From JAIBJN01 sp963775625 (lineage in GTDB: Bacteria; Actinomycetota; Thermoleophilia; Gaiellales; Gaiellaceae), in assembly GCA_963775625.1 (NCBI GenBank), contig CAVZJM010000014.1, positions 62,001-126,000 on the forward strand: a stretch of 64,000 nt of DNA, given 5' to 3'. The translations under genes and the position numbers were made by a program. The notes below the pieces were generated by a model. The model was given only the letters and a program-made list of their open reading frames with translations, was not told where the DNA came from and ran no database searches. Shown one piece after another: positions 1 through 7,328 of the stretch. Numbering within the stretch: position 1 is the stretch's first letter; every line of letters starts with the position of its first letter.

Positions 1-2
1 CC

Positions 3-521
3 CATGGCATCCGGGAGAGCGGCAGAGCGGCCAGCGCGCTTCCGGGCGACGTCGCCGTCCGCCCCGGGACGATCGACGACCTGCGCGCGACGCCCGCGCT
101 GGTCACGCAGATCTGGGAGCACCACAAGCAGGCGCCGACGTTCACCGGTCTCACCGTGCCGCCGGTGGAGGAGTTCCTGTCGGACTGGGAGGAGACGCTG
201 GAGCTGCCGGCCACGGCGTACTTCGTGGCGGAGCTCGACGGGCGCCTCGTGGGGCACCTGCTCCTCGAGCCTGAAGAGCCCGATCTCGCTAGGCCGCCGG
301 GCTCGGTCTACCTCGCCGTGGCCGCCACGCTGCCGGAGGCACGCGGCAGCGGCGCGGGCGTGGCGCTCACGGAGCACGCCCTGGAATGGGCCCGCGAGGC
401 CGGATACGAGTCGGTGCAGACCGACTGGCGCGTCGCCAACCTGGAGTCCTCCCGCTTCTGGCCGCGCCGCGGCTTTCGGGAGACGTTCCACCGGCTTGCG
501 CGGCGCGTGAACATCGGCTGA
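3..521 (+). CDS. GNAT-family N-acetyltransferase, N-terminus cut by window edge
   Basis: The reading frame is open from base 3, so the start lies upstream. The N-terminal part includes ALPGDVAVRPGTIDDL, a typical first GNAT strand. The acetyl-CoA-binding region follows: a strand with VYLAVAATLPEARGSGAGVAL (arm of motif A, R/Q-x-x-G-x-G/A-like), then an ALEWAREAG helix and a closing strand NLESSRFWPRRGFRETFHRL. The last block is the common N-x-x-S-x-x-F-W-x-x-x-G-F signature for substrate-side closing of the fold. It should transfer an acetyl group from acetyl-CoA to an unknown amine in the cytoplasm. The substrate cannot be inferred. It runs toward a leftward LysE-type exporter gene, separated by a repeat-bearing gap. 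Confidence 0.8.
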   Translation, partial: HGIRESGRAASALPGDVAVRPGTIDDLRATPALVTQIWEHHKQAPTFTGLTVPPVEEFLSDWEETLELPATAYFVAELDGRLVGHLLLEPEEPDLARPPGSVYLAVAATLPEARGSGAGVALTEHALEWAREAGYESVQTDWRVANLESSRFWPRRGFRETFHRLARRVNIG

Positions 522-535
522 GCCCTGGGCTGATC

Positions 536-619
536 GTCACGCTTCCGGCACAGTCCGCGCGCCACAGGTGCGCTTTTCGGCGTTAGGCTCGAAAGCGGGT
601 GGTGGGCTGGGGTGCCCCA
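536..619. repeat. 84-nt intergenic repeat, copy 1 (second copy at 33672..33756)
   Basis: The gap between the GNAT gene and the lysE-type gene matches 33672..33756. From 558 to 619 the two are about 85 % identical with one indel, and the similarity continues more weakly to 536. Shared parts are GTCACGCT at one end, GCGCTTTTCG, GAAAGCGGGTGGTGGG and GGGGTGCCCCA. CGCTTTTCG and CGAAAGCG can pair as a hairpin, and GGGGTGCCCC is self-complementary. Both copies begin a few bases beyond the stop codon of a leftward gene. Its function is unknown: it may be a terminator, a small RNA or a REP-like repeat. Confidence 0.65.
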
Positions 620-632
620 AGAAGGAAGAACG

Positions 633-1274
633 TCACTTGCGGTTCGACCCGGACAGCGCCGCCGTCACGCCGAGCCCGACCAGCACCGTCCCCGAGATCC
701 AGCGCTCGGCCCGCAGGAAGCCCGGGTTCCCGCGGAGCCAGTCCGACGCCGTGCCGGCCGCGATCGCGTACATCCCGTCGCTGACGACGGCGATGAGGAT
801 GAAGACGACGCCGAGAATCGCGATCTGGAGCCCGACCGAGCCCTTGCTCACGTCCACGAACTGCGGCAGGAACGCGAAGAAGAAAAGCGCCGTCTTCGGG
901 TTGAGGACGTTGACGACGATGCCCTGCGCGAACAGCCTGTTCAACTGCCTTGGTGGGCGCTCGCCGGTCGTCTCGAAGCGCTGCCGGGTGAGCAGCTTCC
1001 GCAGTCCGAGGAAGATCAGGTAGGCGGCGCCGGCGAACTTGACGATGTTGAACGCCGTCGCCGACTGGAGCAACAGCGCCGAGAGCCCGAGCGCCGCGGC
1101 CGCAACGTGGACGAGGCCGCCGACCTGGACGCCGAGCATCGACACGAGCCCCGCCCCGCGCCCGTGCTCGATCGACTGCGCGACGATGTAGAGAACCGCC
1201 GGGCCGGGGATCACGAGCAGTGCGATCGCCGCCGCCGCGAAGACCGCGAGCGTCCCGGGCTCGGGAAACGGCAA
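633..1274 (-). CDS. LysE/RhtB-family amino-acid exporter
   Basis: This 213-residue integral membrane protein has about six hydrophobic segments, the usual length and layout of the LysE/RhtB family. The N-terminus shows the family's first helix with LLVIPGPAVLYIVAQSIEHGR (P-G-P followed by a polar turn) and later NPKTALFFFAFLPQFVD, the conserved N-P-K-x-x-x-F-F block after helix 3. Members export amino acids or small amphipathic metabolites by proton antiport. The substrate cannot be read from sequence. The gene lies directly after a 97-residue unknown gene on the same strand (1275..1568) with no gap, so the two are probably cotranscribed. The C-terminus is followed by the 84-nt repeat. Confidence 0.88.
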   Translation of the reverse strand: MPFPEPGTLAVFAAAAIALLVIPGPAVLYIVAQSIEHGRGAGLVSMLGVQVGGLVHVAAAALGLSALLLQSATAFNIVKFAGAAYLIFLGLRKLLTRQRFETTGERPPRQLNRLFAQGIVVNVLNPKTALFFFAFLPQFVDVSKGSVGLQIAILGVVFILIAVVSDGMYAIAAGTASDWLRGNPGFLRAERWISGTVLVGLGVTAALSGSNRK

Positions 1275-1568
1275 CTACCGCTCCCGCATGAAACCCTGGC
1301 GAGCGGCCGAGACGAGCGCGACCGCCTCGGGAAAGAGCACGCGCATGCCGTCGCGCAAGGCGATGGCCTGCTCGTCGGGCGTGCCGTCGACGTGCATCTG
1401 CTTGAGCGCGGCGCCGGTGAGCTCGACCGCCGTGTTGAGCGTGAGCGTCGCGAACTGCTCGCGCTGCGACTCCTGCATCGCCTCGGTCTGCCGCTCCGCG
1501 AACTCGCGCAGCCCGCGCATCAGGTCTTCCGGGTCGCCTCCCATGGGGAAGCCGAATCCACCTTCCAT
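1275..1568 (-). CDS. conserved-looking hypothetical protein, 97 residues
   Basis: I do not recognise a family. The chosen ATG at 1568 gives MEGGFGFPMGGDPEDLMRGL, a Gly/Met-rich start followed by predicted amphipathic helices (LREFAERQTEAMQESQREQ, then NTAVELTGAALKQMHVDGT). Longer starts upstream would run into the ferritin gene on the other strand. It is soluble, mostly helical, with no membrane segment. The stop codon directly abuts the start of the LysE-type gene, so it is probably the first gene of a two-gene leftward unit. It is divergent from ferritin with only 40 bases between, so both promoters lie in that short gap or overlap the coding regions. Confidence 0.6.
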   Translation of the reverse strand: MEGGFGFPMGGDPEDLMRGLREFAERQTEAMQESQREQFATLTLNTAVELTGAALKQMHVDGTPDEQAIALRDGMRVLFPEAVALVSAARQGFMRER

Positions 1569-1608
1569 GGCGTCCTTTCGTCGGTCGCTCCACGTAATGT
1601 ACGCACCC

Positions 1609-2136
1609 ATGAGCTTCGCAGAAGACCTCAACGCCCACATCGGCAACGAGTACGCGGCCTCGCAGCAATACGTGGCGATTGCCGTGTACTACGATCAGGA
1701 AACGCTCCCCCAGCTCGCCGCGCACTTCTACCGGCAGGCCGTGGAGGAGCGAAACCACGCGCACATGATCGTGCAGTACCTGCTCGACGCCGATCTGCCC
1801 GTCACCGTCCCGTCGGTAACCGAGCCGAAGACGACCTTCCCGGATCCGGTCGCGCCGGTGCAGCTTGCGCTCGAGCAGGAGAAGCACGTGACCGCGCAGA
1901 TCAGCCGCCTCGCCTCGCTCGCGCGCGAGGAGGAGGATCTCGTCGGCGCGCAGTTCCTCGACTGGTTCCTGAAGGAGCAGCGCGAGGAGGTGGCGAGCAT
2001 GTCCGACCTCCTCTCGATCGTGACGCGCGCCGCGGAGTCGAACCTGCTGCTCGCCGAGGACTACCTCTCCCGCACCGCGATCGGCGACGGCGGCGCCGAT
2101 CCCTCCGCCCCGGCCGCGGCCGGGGGTTCCCTCTAG
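1609..2136 (+). CDS. ferritin-like iron storage protein
   Basis: This 175-residue protein is of ferritin length and is helical throughout. Helix A is HIGNEYAASQQYVAIAVYYD. Helix B follows with HFYRQAVEERNHAHMIVQYL, in which E-E-R-N-H-A is the E-x-x-H ferroxidase ligand motif. Later helices contain QLALEQEKHVTAQISRL and FLDWFLKEQREEV, supplying further Glu/Gln ligands. It should oxidise Fe(II) and store Fe(III) as a 24-mer in the cytoplasm. An alternative ATG lies 12 bases upstream (1597), but the chosen one gives the standard ferritin N-terminus. No strong Shine-Dalgarno sequence is visible, so a near-leaderless transcript is possible. Its TAG overlaps the stop of the leftward gene at 2133 within a CTAG. 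Confidence 0.9.
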   Translation: MSFAEDLNAHIGNEYAASQQYVAIAVYYDQETLPQLAAHFYRQAVEERNHAHMIVQYLLDADLPVTVPSVTEPKTTFPDPVAPVQLALEQEKHVTAQISRLASLAREEEDLVGAQFLDWFLKEQREEVASMSDLLSIVTRAAESNLLLAEDYLSRTAIGDGGADPSAPAAAGGSL

Positions 2137-2697
2137 GCGAGCGGGCCCCGGTAGCGGGCCTCGACCTCGTCGGCGAGCTCGTCCGACGCCGCGACCCCGG
2201 TCTTCATCGCCTCCGCGAACGGCGAGGCACCCAGCTGGCCGAGCGCCTGCTCGAGCTTGGCGGCCGCCAGGCCGAGCGCGTCCAGGTAGCGAACGCTCGC
2301 AACCCGCGGGGGCGGCTCGATCGACTGCCTGCAGCTCGGCGGCCGCCACCTCCGCCTCTTCGATCCCCTCCGGGTTGTCCGTCAGCCGCAGCTCCACGAG
2401 CCGGGCTCGGAGGTCGCCGAGATCGCCGCCGCCGGCGCTCTCCTCCGCGAGCTCGCACATCGCCGCGATGGCGACGGCGTCGCGGACGAGGACGCGATCG
2501 GCGATCGGAAGACCTGCGGCGTCGAGCGCGAGCCACGAGCGCTCGCCGTTCGCCTCGTAGGCGCACAGGTAGACGCGCGCCCCCGATCCGGGCTCGGTCG
2601 GGATCACCGCGACGACCTCCTCCCCGGCGGCCGCGCTCGCCCGGGCGCCCTCGCCTGCGGCGCTCAACTCCTCCTCGAGGCTCACGGGGCGCAACAA
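2133..2697 (-). pseudogene. hypothetical protein interrupted by one frameshift
   Basis: Translation from ATG 2697 gives a protein-like sequence (MLRPVSLEEELSAAGEGARA, later EEVVAVIPTEPGSGARVYLCAYE and LRLTDNPEGIEEAEVAAAELQAV). The frame then degenerates near 2330. A neighbouring frame continues sensibly with PPPRVASVRYLDALGLAAA, KLEQALGQLGASPFAEAMKTG and DELADEVEARYRGPLA before TAG at 2133. Joining them needs removal of one G at about 2325-2332. The repaired protein is about 187 residues, soluble, helical at the C-terminus, and of no family known to me. Either this copy is a recent pseudogene or the base is a sequencing error. It faces the methyltransferase gene at 2705 with only 7 bases between start codons. 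Confidence 0.6.
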
Positions 2698-2704
2698 TAG
2701 CCCG

Positions 2705-3430
2705 GTGGTCGCCCCAGCCTCCGAGCGGAACCGCGCCGCGCGTGAGCTCTTCGCGCCGCTCGCAGGGACGTACGACCGCTACGCGCGACTCCTCAGCTTC
2801 GGCCAGGATCCGCGCTGGCGCTCGTTTCTCGCCTCGCGCATCGCGGCCGGGCCCGGTGACACCGTGCTCGACGTGGCCTCGGGAACCGCGGCCGTCGCCG
2901 TCGAGGTCGCCCGCCGCCACGGCTGCCGTGTCGTCGGGATCGACCAGAGCCCGGAGATGATCGCGGAGGGCCGTCGCCGCGTCGAGGCGGCCGGCCTCGG
3001 CGACCGGATCGAGCTCAGGGAGGGTCGCGCCGAGAAGCTGCCATTCGAGGACGCGGGCTTCGACGGCCTCACGTTCACCTATCTGCTCCGCTACGTGGAC
3101 GACCCCGCGACGACGATGCGTGAGCTCGCCCGCGTCGTCAGGCCGGGAGGGCGAATCGCCATGCTCGAGTTCGCGGTCCCGCCGCGACCCTTGCCGCGCG
3201 CAGCCTGGGAGGCCTACGTCCGCGCCGGGCTTCCGCTCGCCGGTCGCGCCGTCTCGCCGGGCTGGGCCGATGTCGGCTCCTTCCTCGGGCCGAGCATCCG
3301 GAGCTTCTGGGATCGCTGGCCGCCGGAGCGCCTCCGCGGTGTCTGGGAAGGCGCCGGCATCCAGGAGATACAGGCTCGCCTCCTCAGCCTCGGCGGCGGG
3401 ATAGTGATGTGGGGCGAGCGTGCACACTGA
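2705..3430 (+). CDS. UbiE/MenG-like class I SAM methyltransferase
   Basis: This 241-residue SAM-dependent methyltransferase starts at GTG 2705. Motif I is DTVLDVASGTAAVAVEVARR (residues about 55-75) and the acidic end of strand 2 is VVGIDQSPEMI. The post-motif is GRAEKLPFEDAGFDGLTFTYLLRYVDD. LARVVRPGGRIAMLEFAVPP is the classical UbiE/Coq5 signature (R-P-G-G-x-x-x-x-L-E-F). The C-terminal half retains the UbiE-like YVRAGLPLAGRAVSPGW. It likely methylates demethylmenaquinone or a related quinone at the membrane surface. The downstream gene overlaps its end by 11 bases and encodes a membrane protein, consistent with quinone or prenyl-lipid chemistry. A different small-molecule substrate cannot be excluded. 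Confidence 0.8.
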   Translation: MVAPASERNRAARELFAPLAGTYDRYARLLSFGQDPRWRSFLASRIAAGPGDTVLDVASGTAAVAVEVARRHGCRVVGIDQSPEMIAEGRRRVEAAGLGDRIELREGRAEKLPFEDAGFDGLTFTYLLRYVDDPATTMRELARVVRPGGRIAMLEFAVPPRPLPRAAWEAYVRAGLPLAGRAVSPGWADVGSFLGPSIRSFWDRWPPERLRGVWEGAGIQEIQARLLSLGGGIVMWGERAH

Positions 3431-4154
3431 GGCGAGCCGCCCTGCCTTCTACGCGCTCGCGCCGGGAGGCTGGCGGGACTACGTCACGCTGCTGCACCTG
3501 CCCTACACGGCGTGGCACCTGAGCTACGTCGCCATCGGCGCCGCGCTCACCTCGGCCTTCGCCTGGGACCGGTTCCTCCCCACGCTGGCCGCCTTTTTCC
3601 TGGCAGTCGGTATCGGCGCGCACGCGCTCGACGAGCTCAGCGGGAGGCCGCTCGGGACGAGGATCCCGGGCGCGATGCTGGTCGCGCTCGCCGTCGTCTC
3701 GATCGCGGGCGCCGTCACGATCGGCGTCGTGGGAGTGGTGACCGTCGACCCGTGGATCGCCGCGTTCGTCATCGCCGGTGGCTTCATCGTCGTCGCGTAC
3801 AACCTCGAGCTGCTCGGCGGGCGCTTCCACGGCGACGCCTGGTTCGCGCTCGCCTGGGGCGCCTTTCCGCTCCTCACCGCGTACTTCGCAGCGGCCGGAA
3901 AGCTCGACCTCGTCGCGGCGGCCGGCGCGGTGTTCGCGTACTTCTCGAGCCGGGCGCAGCGCAGCCTCTCGACGCCGGTGCGCGACGTCCGCCGCCGCGT
4001 CGTCCACGTGGAAGGGCGCATCGACCGTCTCGACGGCACGTCCGAGCCGGTCACGAGCGAGCTGCTCGTCCGCGCCAACGAGAGCGCGCTCCGCGCGCTT
4101 GCCGGCGCGACCGTCGCCCTGGCGGTCGGGCTCGTCCTGATGCGAACCCTCTGA
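3420..4154 (+). CDS. polytopic membrane protein, possibly UbiA-superfamily-like
   Basis: This 244-residue protein has about six to seven hydrophobic helices, the last at the very C-terminus. Early residues DYVTLLHLPYTAWHLSYVAIG resemble the first helix of UbiA-type prenyltransferases. HALDELSGRPLGTRIP sits where UbiA proteins carry the first Asp-rich motif followed by R-P-L, but only one part of the Asp signature is present. A soluble loop, SSRAQRSLSTPVRDVRRRVV, separates helices near residue 180. Overlap with the methyltransferase gene implies translational coupling and a joint role, perhaps in quinone or lipid modification. The family assignment is tentative, and catalytic competence as a prenyltransferase is doubtful from the motifs. 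Confidence 0.5.
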   Translation: MHTEASRPAFYALAPGGWRDYVTLLHLPYTAWHLSYVAIGAALTSAFAWDRFLPTLAAFFLAVGIGAHALDELSGRPLGTRIPGAMLVALAVVSIAGAVTIGVVGVVTVDPWIAAFVIAGGFIVVAYNLELLGGRFHGDAWFALAWGAFPLLTAYFAAAGKLDLVAAAGAVFAYFSSRAQRSLSTPVRDVRRRVVHVEGRIDRLDGTSEPVTSELLVRANESALRALAGATVALAVGLVLMRTL

Positions 4155-4174
4155 GCCCGCCCTAGGATTCAGGG

Positions 4175-5509
4175 GTGGCTCTGATCCTCGAGATCGCCTT
4201 CGTCACCGCGCTGGCGGTGGTCGCCCTGACCCTCGTGGCCGTCGCGTTCGCCCGCGTGCCCGAGCGCTTGCTGCTCGGAACGGCGGTCGCCCTGGCGGTC
4301 CTGGCGCTCGCCGGCGCGGTCGTCGCGGGCCTCGAGATCGCCGAGGGAACGGACGACGCCGAGCTCCTGCTGGTCACCGTCGGCGGGCTTGTCGCCGCGG
4401 CGCTCTGTCAGACCGGTCTCTGGATCCTGGCGCGCGGCCTGCGCCGGATCAGCGACCTCGAGCAGGTGGGCGACACTGCGCGAGCGCAGCTCGACGCCTA
4501 CCTGGATCAGCACGCGCAGGAGCGCACGGCCGAGCTCGAGCGCGTCCTCGCCCGCGAGCGCGCTGAGGCGAGCCACGCGCTCGGCGAGCAGGAGCGGCAG
4601 CTCGCCGAGGAGCGGCGGGACGCGGTCGCGCGTCAGGCCGAGCACGCCCGGGTCGAGCTGACCGAGGCCGTCTCGGGGGCACAGGGGCGGCTCGAGACCC
4701 GGCTCGGGACCTGGGCCGCCGACCTCGACCGCGGCCAGCGGGAGCTCGAAGCCCAGCTCACGAAGCTGAGCCAACGCCAGCAGGAGGCCCTGGACGAGTA
4801 CGACGCGCGCCTGCTCGCCGACGCCGAGCGGCTTGCAGCAGCGAGCGAAGAGCAGCGGAAGGCGCTGACGCAGCTGCGCGGCGAGTTCGAGCGTCTCATC
4901 ACCGAGTTCGTCGAGGAAGGGCGGGGCGAGCTCGAGGCGCACGCCGCCGAGCGGCGTTCTGCGCTGAACGAGGTCAGCGAGCGCCTGCGGAGCCGCGAGC
5001 GCGGGCTCCGCGAGCAGGTCGACCGCGAGGAGGCCGAGTCGCGCTCGCGCATGGTCGCCGGCCAGGCCGAGGCGGAGCGACGGCAGCTCGCACAGCTCGA
5101 GAAGGCCCTCGACCGTGCGGCCTCACGCCTCTCGGAGGACGCGGAACGGCGATTCGACGCCCAGATCAAGGAGTCGCGCGAGAAGTCCGCCGAGCGACTC
5201 TCACGCGAGCTCGAGAAGTCGATCGAGCAGTTCGTCCGCCAGGCGGAGTCGGAGGTCTCGGACCGGATCGTCCAGCTCGCGCGGCAGACCGCCGACCGGA
5301 TGGAACGCCGGCTGCGGGACGTCGCCCGCGCGGCCGAGGCACAGGGGGAGGTGGCCACCGAGCGCCTACGCCACGTCTCGGAGCGGCTCGACGCCGCGCT
5401 CGCGGGTGCCGAGCACCGGATCGCGACGTACGAGGAGGAGGTCGACGTCCGCCTCGAGGCCAAGCTCGGCCACGTCGAGCGGGCCGTCAGAACCGTCGAG
5501 CGCGAGTAG
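4175..5509 (+). CDS. membrane-anchored long coiled-coil protein
   Basis: This 444-residue protein starts at GTG 4175. The first 90 residues hold three hydrophobic segments (LEIAFVTALAVVALTLVAVAF; LLLGTAVALAVLALAGAVVA; LLVTVGGLVAAALC). The remaining 350 residues are almost entirely heptad-patterned, Glu/Arg/Ala/Leu rich, with no proline-rich breaks, so a single very long coiled coil projects into the cytoplasm. I do not recognise a named family; the architecture recalls chemoreceptor-like or RmuC-like envelope scaffolds. It precedes a 68-residue gene and xseA on the same strand. A structural or nucleoid/envelope tethering role is only an inference. Composition bias makes similarity searches unreliable here. 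Confidence 0.75.
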   Translation: MALILEIAFVTALAVVALTLVAVAFARVPERLLLGTAVALAVLALAGAVVAGLEIAEGTDDAELLLVTVGGLVAAALCQTGLWILARGLRRISDLEQVGDTARAQLDAYLDQHAQERTAELERVLARERAEASHALGEQERQLAEERRDAVARQAEHARVELTEAVSGAQGRLETRLGTWAADLDRGQRELEAQLTKLSQRQQEALDEYDARLLADAERLAAASEEQRKALTQLRGEFERLITEFVEEGRGELEAHAAERRSALNEVSERLRSRERGLREQVDREEAESRSRMVAGQAEAERRQLAQLEKALDRAASRLSEDAERRFDAQIKESREKSAERLSRELEKSIEQFVRQAESEVSDRIVQLARQTADRMERRLRDVARAAEAQGEVATERLRHVSERLDAALAGAEHRIATYEEEVDVRLEAKLGHVERAVRTVERE

Positions 5510-5568
5510 CGAACGCAACAAACTCATCGGCGCAGGAAACGTCTGCACGAGAGAGAACCGATGCGGCG

Positions 5569-5775
5569 ATGGATCAGTTGACGCTTCTCGACGAAACGGC
5601 CCAGGACGAGCGCGGCAAGGTGGAGAGCTGGCGCCTCCACGTGCTGATGGAAGCCGGCTACCCCCTGCCTCTCGCCGAGCGCCTGGCGTCGAGCCACGCC
5701 GACCTTCACCTCGCCGTCGAGCTGGTGGGCCACCGCGGCTGCGCGCCCGAGACCGCCGCCGAGATCCTCCTCTAG
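5569..5775 (+). CDS. small helical hypothetical protein, 68 residues
   Basis: This acidic, soluble 68-residue protein (MDQLTLLDETAQDERGKVES...) is followed by a helical stretch WRLHVLMEAGYPLPLAERLA and an end rich in Ala, Glu and Leu. The A-G-Y-x-x-x-x-A-x-x-L-A pattern resembles small helical actinobacterial proteins of unknown function, and I cannot name one. It sits 59 bases after the coiled-coil gene and 19 bases before the xseA start, on the same strand, so it is probably cotranscribed with xseA. The single Cys near the end (HRGCAPETA) is not part of a recognisable motif. Confidence 0.65.
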   Translation: MDQLTLLDETAQDERGKVESWRLHVLMEAGYPLPLAERLASSHADLHLAVELVGHRGCAPETAAEILL

Positions 5776-5794
5776 CCTGAGCTACAGTCGGGCG

Positions 5795-6949
5795 GTGAAG
5801 GTCGAGGCGACGCTCCACGGCGACCGCAAGGTCTACTCCGTCTCCGCGTTCAACCGCGGGATCGGCTCGTGGCTCGCCCGACTGCCCACGCTCTGGGTCG
5901 AGGGCGAGGTCACCGAGCTGCGGCGCCAGAGCGGTTGGCAGAGCGTCTTCCTCACGCTGAAGGACCTCGAGGACGGATCGTGCCTGCCCGTCTCCATGCC
6001 GCGGTCGAGCTTCGACGCCCTGCGGCTCGAGATCGCCGACGGTGACAGGGTTCACGTCTACGGGCGGCCGGAGCTCTACGAGGCGCGCGGCGTCTTCCAG
6101 CTGCGGGCGCTCTCGCTGGAGCCGCTCGGCCTCGGTGCCGCGTTGGCGCGCATCGAGCGGCTGAAGAAGTCCCTCGCGGCCGAGGGGCTCTTCGCCGCCG
6201 AGCGCAAGCGCCACCTGCCCGTGCTTCCCAAGCGAATCGGGCTCCTCACCGGCAACGAGGCCGCTGCGAAGCGCGACTTCCTCACTGCGGTCGCCGCCCG
6301 CTTCCCCGCCGCCCGCATCCTCGTCGCGGAGACGCTCGTCCAGGGGGCGAAGGCGCCGGGTGCGATCGTCGCCACGCTCGAGGCGCTGTGCCGCGAGCCG
6401 GAGATCGACGTCCTCGTGCTCGCCCGGGGCGGCGGCAGCTTCGAGGACCTCCTCCCCTTCAGCGACGAGCGGGTCGTACGGGCCGTCGCCGCGTGTCCCG
6501 TGCCGGTGGTCTCGGCGGTCGGACACGAGCAGGACACGCCGCTCTGCGACCTTGCAGCCGACGCCCGCGCGTCGACCCCGACCGCCGCCGCCCGCCTCGT
6601 CGTCCCCGACGAGCGCCAGCTCCGTGCCGACCTCGACCGCCTGCGGGCGGCGCTGGGCCGGGACGCGCGACGTATCGTCGAGCGCGGCCGGCATTCGCTG
6701 GCGACCGACGCCCAGCGCCTGACCCGCGCGCCGGCCCTGTTCCTGGAGCGCAAGCGGGCACGGCTCGACACGCTCGCCGGCAGGCTCCGGACGCTCTCCC
6801 CGCGTGCGACCCTGCAGCGCGGCTACGCCATCGTCAGGACGGAACGCGGGATCGTCCGCTCCGCGAGCGCGGCGAGTCTCGGGACGCTGATCGACGTCGA
6901 GCTCGCGGAAGGCGGTCTCGGCGCGCGCGTCGAGGAGACGCGCGAATGA
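5795..6949 (+). CDS. xseA: exodeoxyribonuclease VII large subunit
   Basis: This 384-residue protein starts at GTG 5795. The N-terminal OB-fold (about residues 10-105) contains LWVEGEVTELRRQSGWQSVF and RVHVYGRPELYEARGVFQL. The catalytic domain follows with RIGLLTGNEAAAKRDFLTAV, VLARGGGSFEDLLPFSDERV and SAVGHEQDTPLCDLAADARA-STPTAAA, all hallmark XseA blocks. The C-terminal coiled-coil stalk and closing LQRGYAIV segment are present. The length is slightly shorter than the E. coli enzyme (456), typical for actinobacteria. With XseB it forms the ExoVII complex, which degrades single-stranded DNA to short oligonucleotides in repair. xseB follows, separated by the 164-bp repeat that starts 3 bases after this stop codon. 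Confidence 0.95.
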   Translation: MKVEATLHGDRKVYSVSAFNRGIGSWLARLPTLWVEGEVTELRRQSGWQSVFLTLKDLEDGSCLPVSMPRSSFDALRLEIADGDRVHVYGRPELYEARGVFQLRALSLEPLGLGAALARIERLKKSLAAEGLFAAERKRHLPVLPKRIGLLTGNEAAAKRDFLTAVAARFPAARILVAETLVQGAKAPGAIVATLEALCREPEIDVLVLARGGGSFEDLLPFSDERVVRAVAACPVPVVSAVGHEQDTPLCDLAADARASTPTAAARLVVPDERQLRADLDRLRAALGRDARRIVERGRHSLATDAQRLTRAPALFLERKRARLDTLAGRLRTLSPRATLQRGYAIVRTERGIVRSASAASLGTLIDVELAEGGLGARVEETRE

Positions 6950-6952
6950 GCA

Positions 6953-7116
6953 GAACCCGTGTCGAAATGACGCCTCGTCGCCGGGGTGCGCTGGGCGAGT
7001 GCGAGGCAAGAACGCAGGGCGCGCGCGTAGCCGGAGGCTACGGGCGCAACCGAGGACGCAGAATCGCGCCGCTCAGGGCGGCCCGGCGGCTCAGGGCTTC
7101 GTTTTGACACGGGTTC
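6953..7116 (+). repeat. 164-bp structured repeat, copy 1 (copy 2 at 24182..24345)
   Basis: The element begins GAACCCGTGTCGAAATGACG and ends GTTTTGACACGGGTTC, so its ends are inverted repeats (GAACCCGTGTC against GACACGGGTTC). It is exactly 164 bp, the same as copy 2, with about 14 substitutions (about 91 % identity). Inside are further nested complementary blocks: GTCGCCGGG pairs with CCCGGCGGC, and GCGCTGGGCG with CGCTCAGGGC. A central hairpin GTAGCC-GGA-GGCTAC is identical in both copies. Several substitutions keep pairing by compensation or G-T wobble. It fills the xseA-xseB gap and its right end contains the TTG start used for xseB. It is probably a MITE/REP-like or RNA-forming repeat. 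Confidence 0.85.
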
Positions 7117-7328
7117 AGGACTCGGAGCTGTCGTTCGAGCAGGCGCGGGCCGAGCTCGAGCGCATCGTCGCCGAGCTGGAGAGCGGCCGGGCCGACCTCG
7201 AGGAGGCCGTCCGCCTCTGGGAGCGCGGCGAGGAGCTCCACCGCCTCTGCGTCGCAAAGCTCGACGCGGCCGAGGGGAAGATCGAAGAGCTCGGCCGCCG
7301 CGCCGAGGCGGTCAGGCCCGAGGCCTGA
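7104..7328 (+). CDS. xseB: exodeoxyribonuclease VII small subunit
   Basis: From TTG 7104 this gives a 74-residue protein with the standard XseB core: SELSFEQARAELERIVAELE, then LEEAVRLWERGEELHRLC and DAAEGKIEEL. It is the small helical subunit that stabilises XseA and is needed for ExoVII activity. The TTG lies inside the right terminal repeat of the 164-bp element. An ATG at 6999, inside the element and in frame, would add about 35 basic residues encoded by the repeat and unlike any XseB, so the shorter start is preferred. The 3' end overlaps the convergent methyltransferase gene by 17 bases. Confidence 0.9.
   Translation: MTRVQDSELSFEQARAELERIVAELESGRADLEEAVRLWERGEELHRLCVAKLDAAEGKIEELGRRAEAVRPEA

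Noticed and set aside
583..2697. A 704-codon leftward open frame covering the LysE-type gene and two others
   Set aside because: High GC makes long chance frames. The parts that look like protein in this frame are only the last-read ends of the gene at 2133-2697; the rest is an antisense or offset reading of the LysE and ferritin genes, with Arg/Gly/Pro-rich low-complexity sequence.
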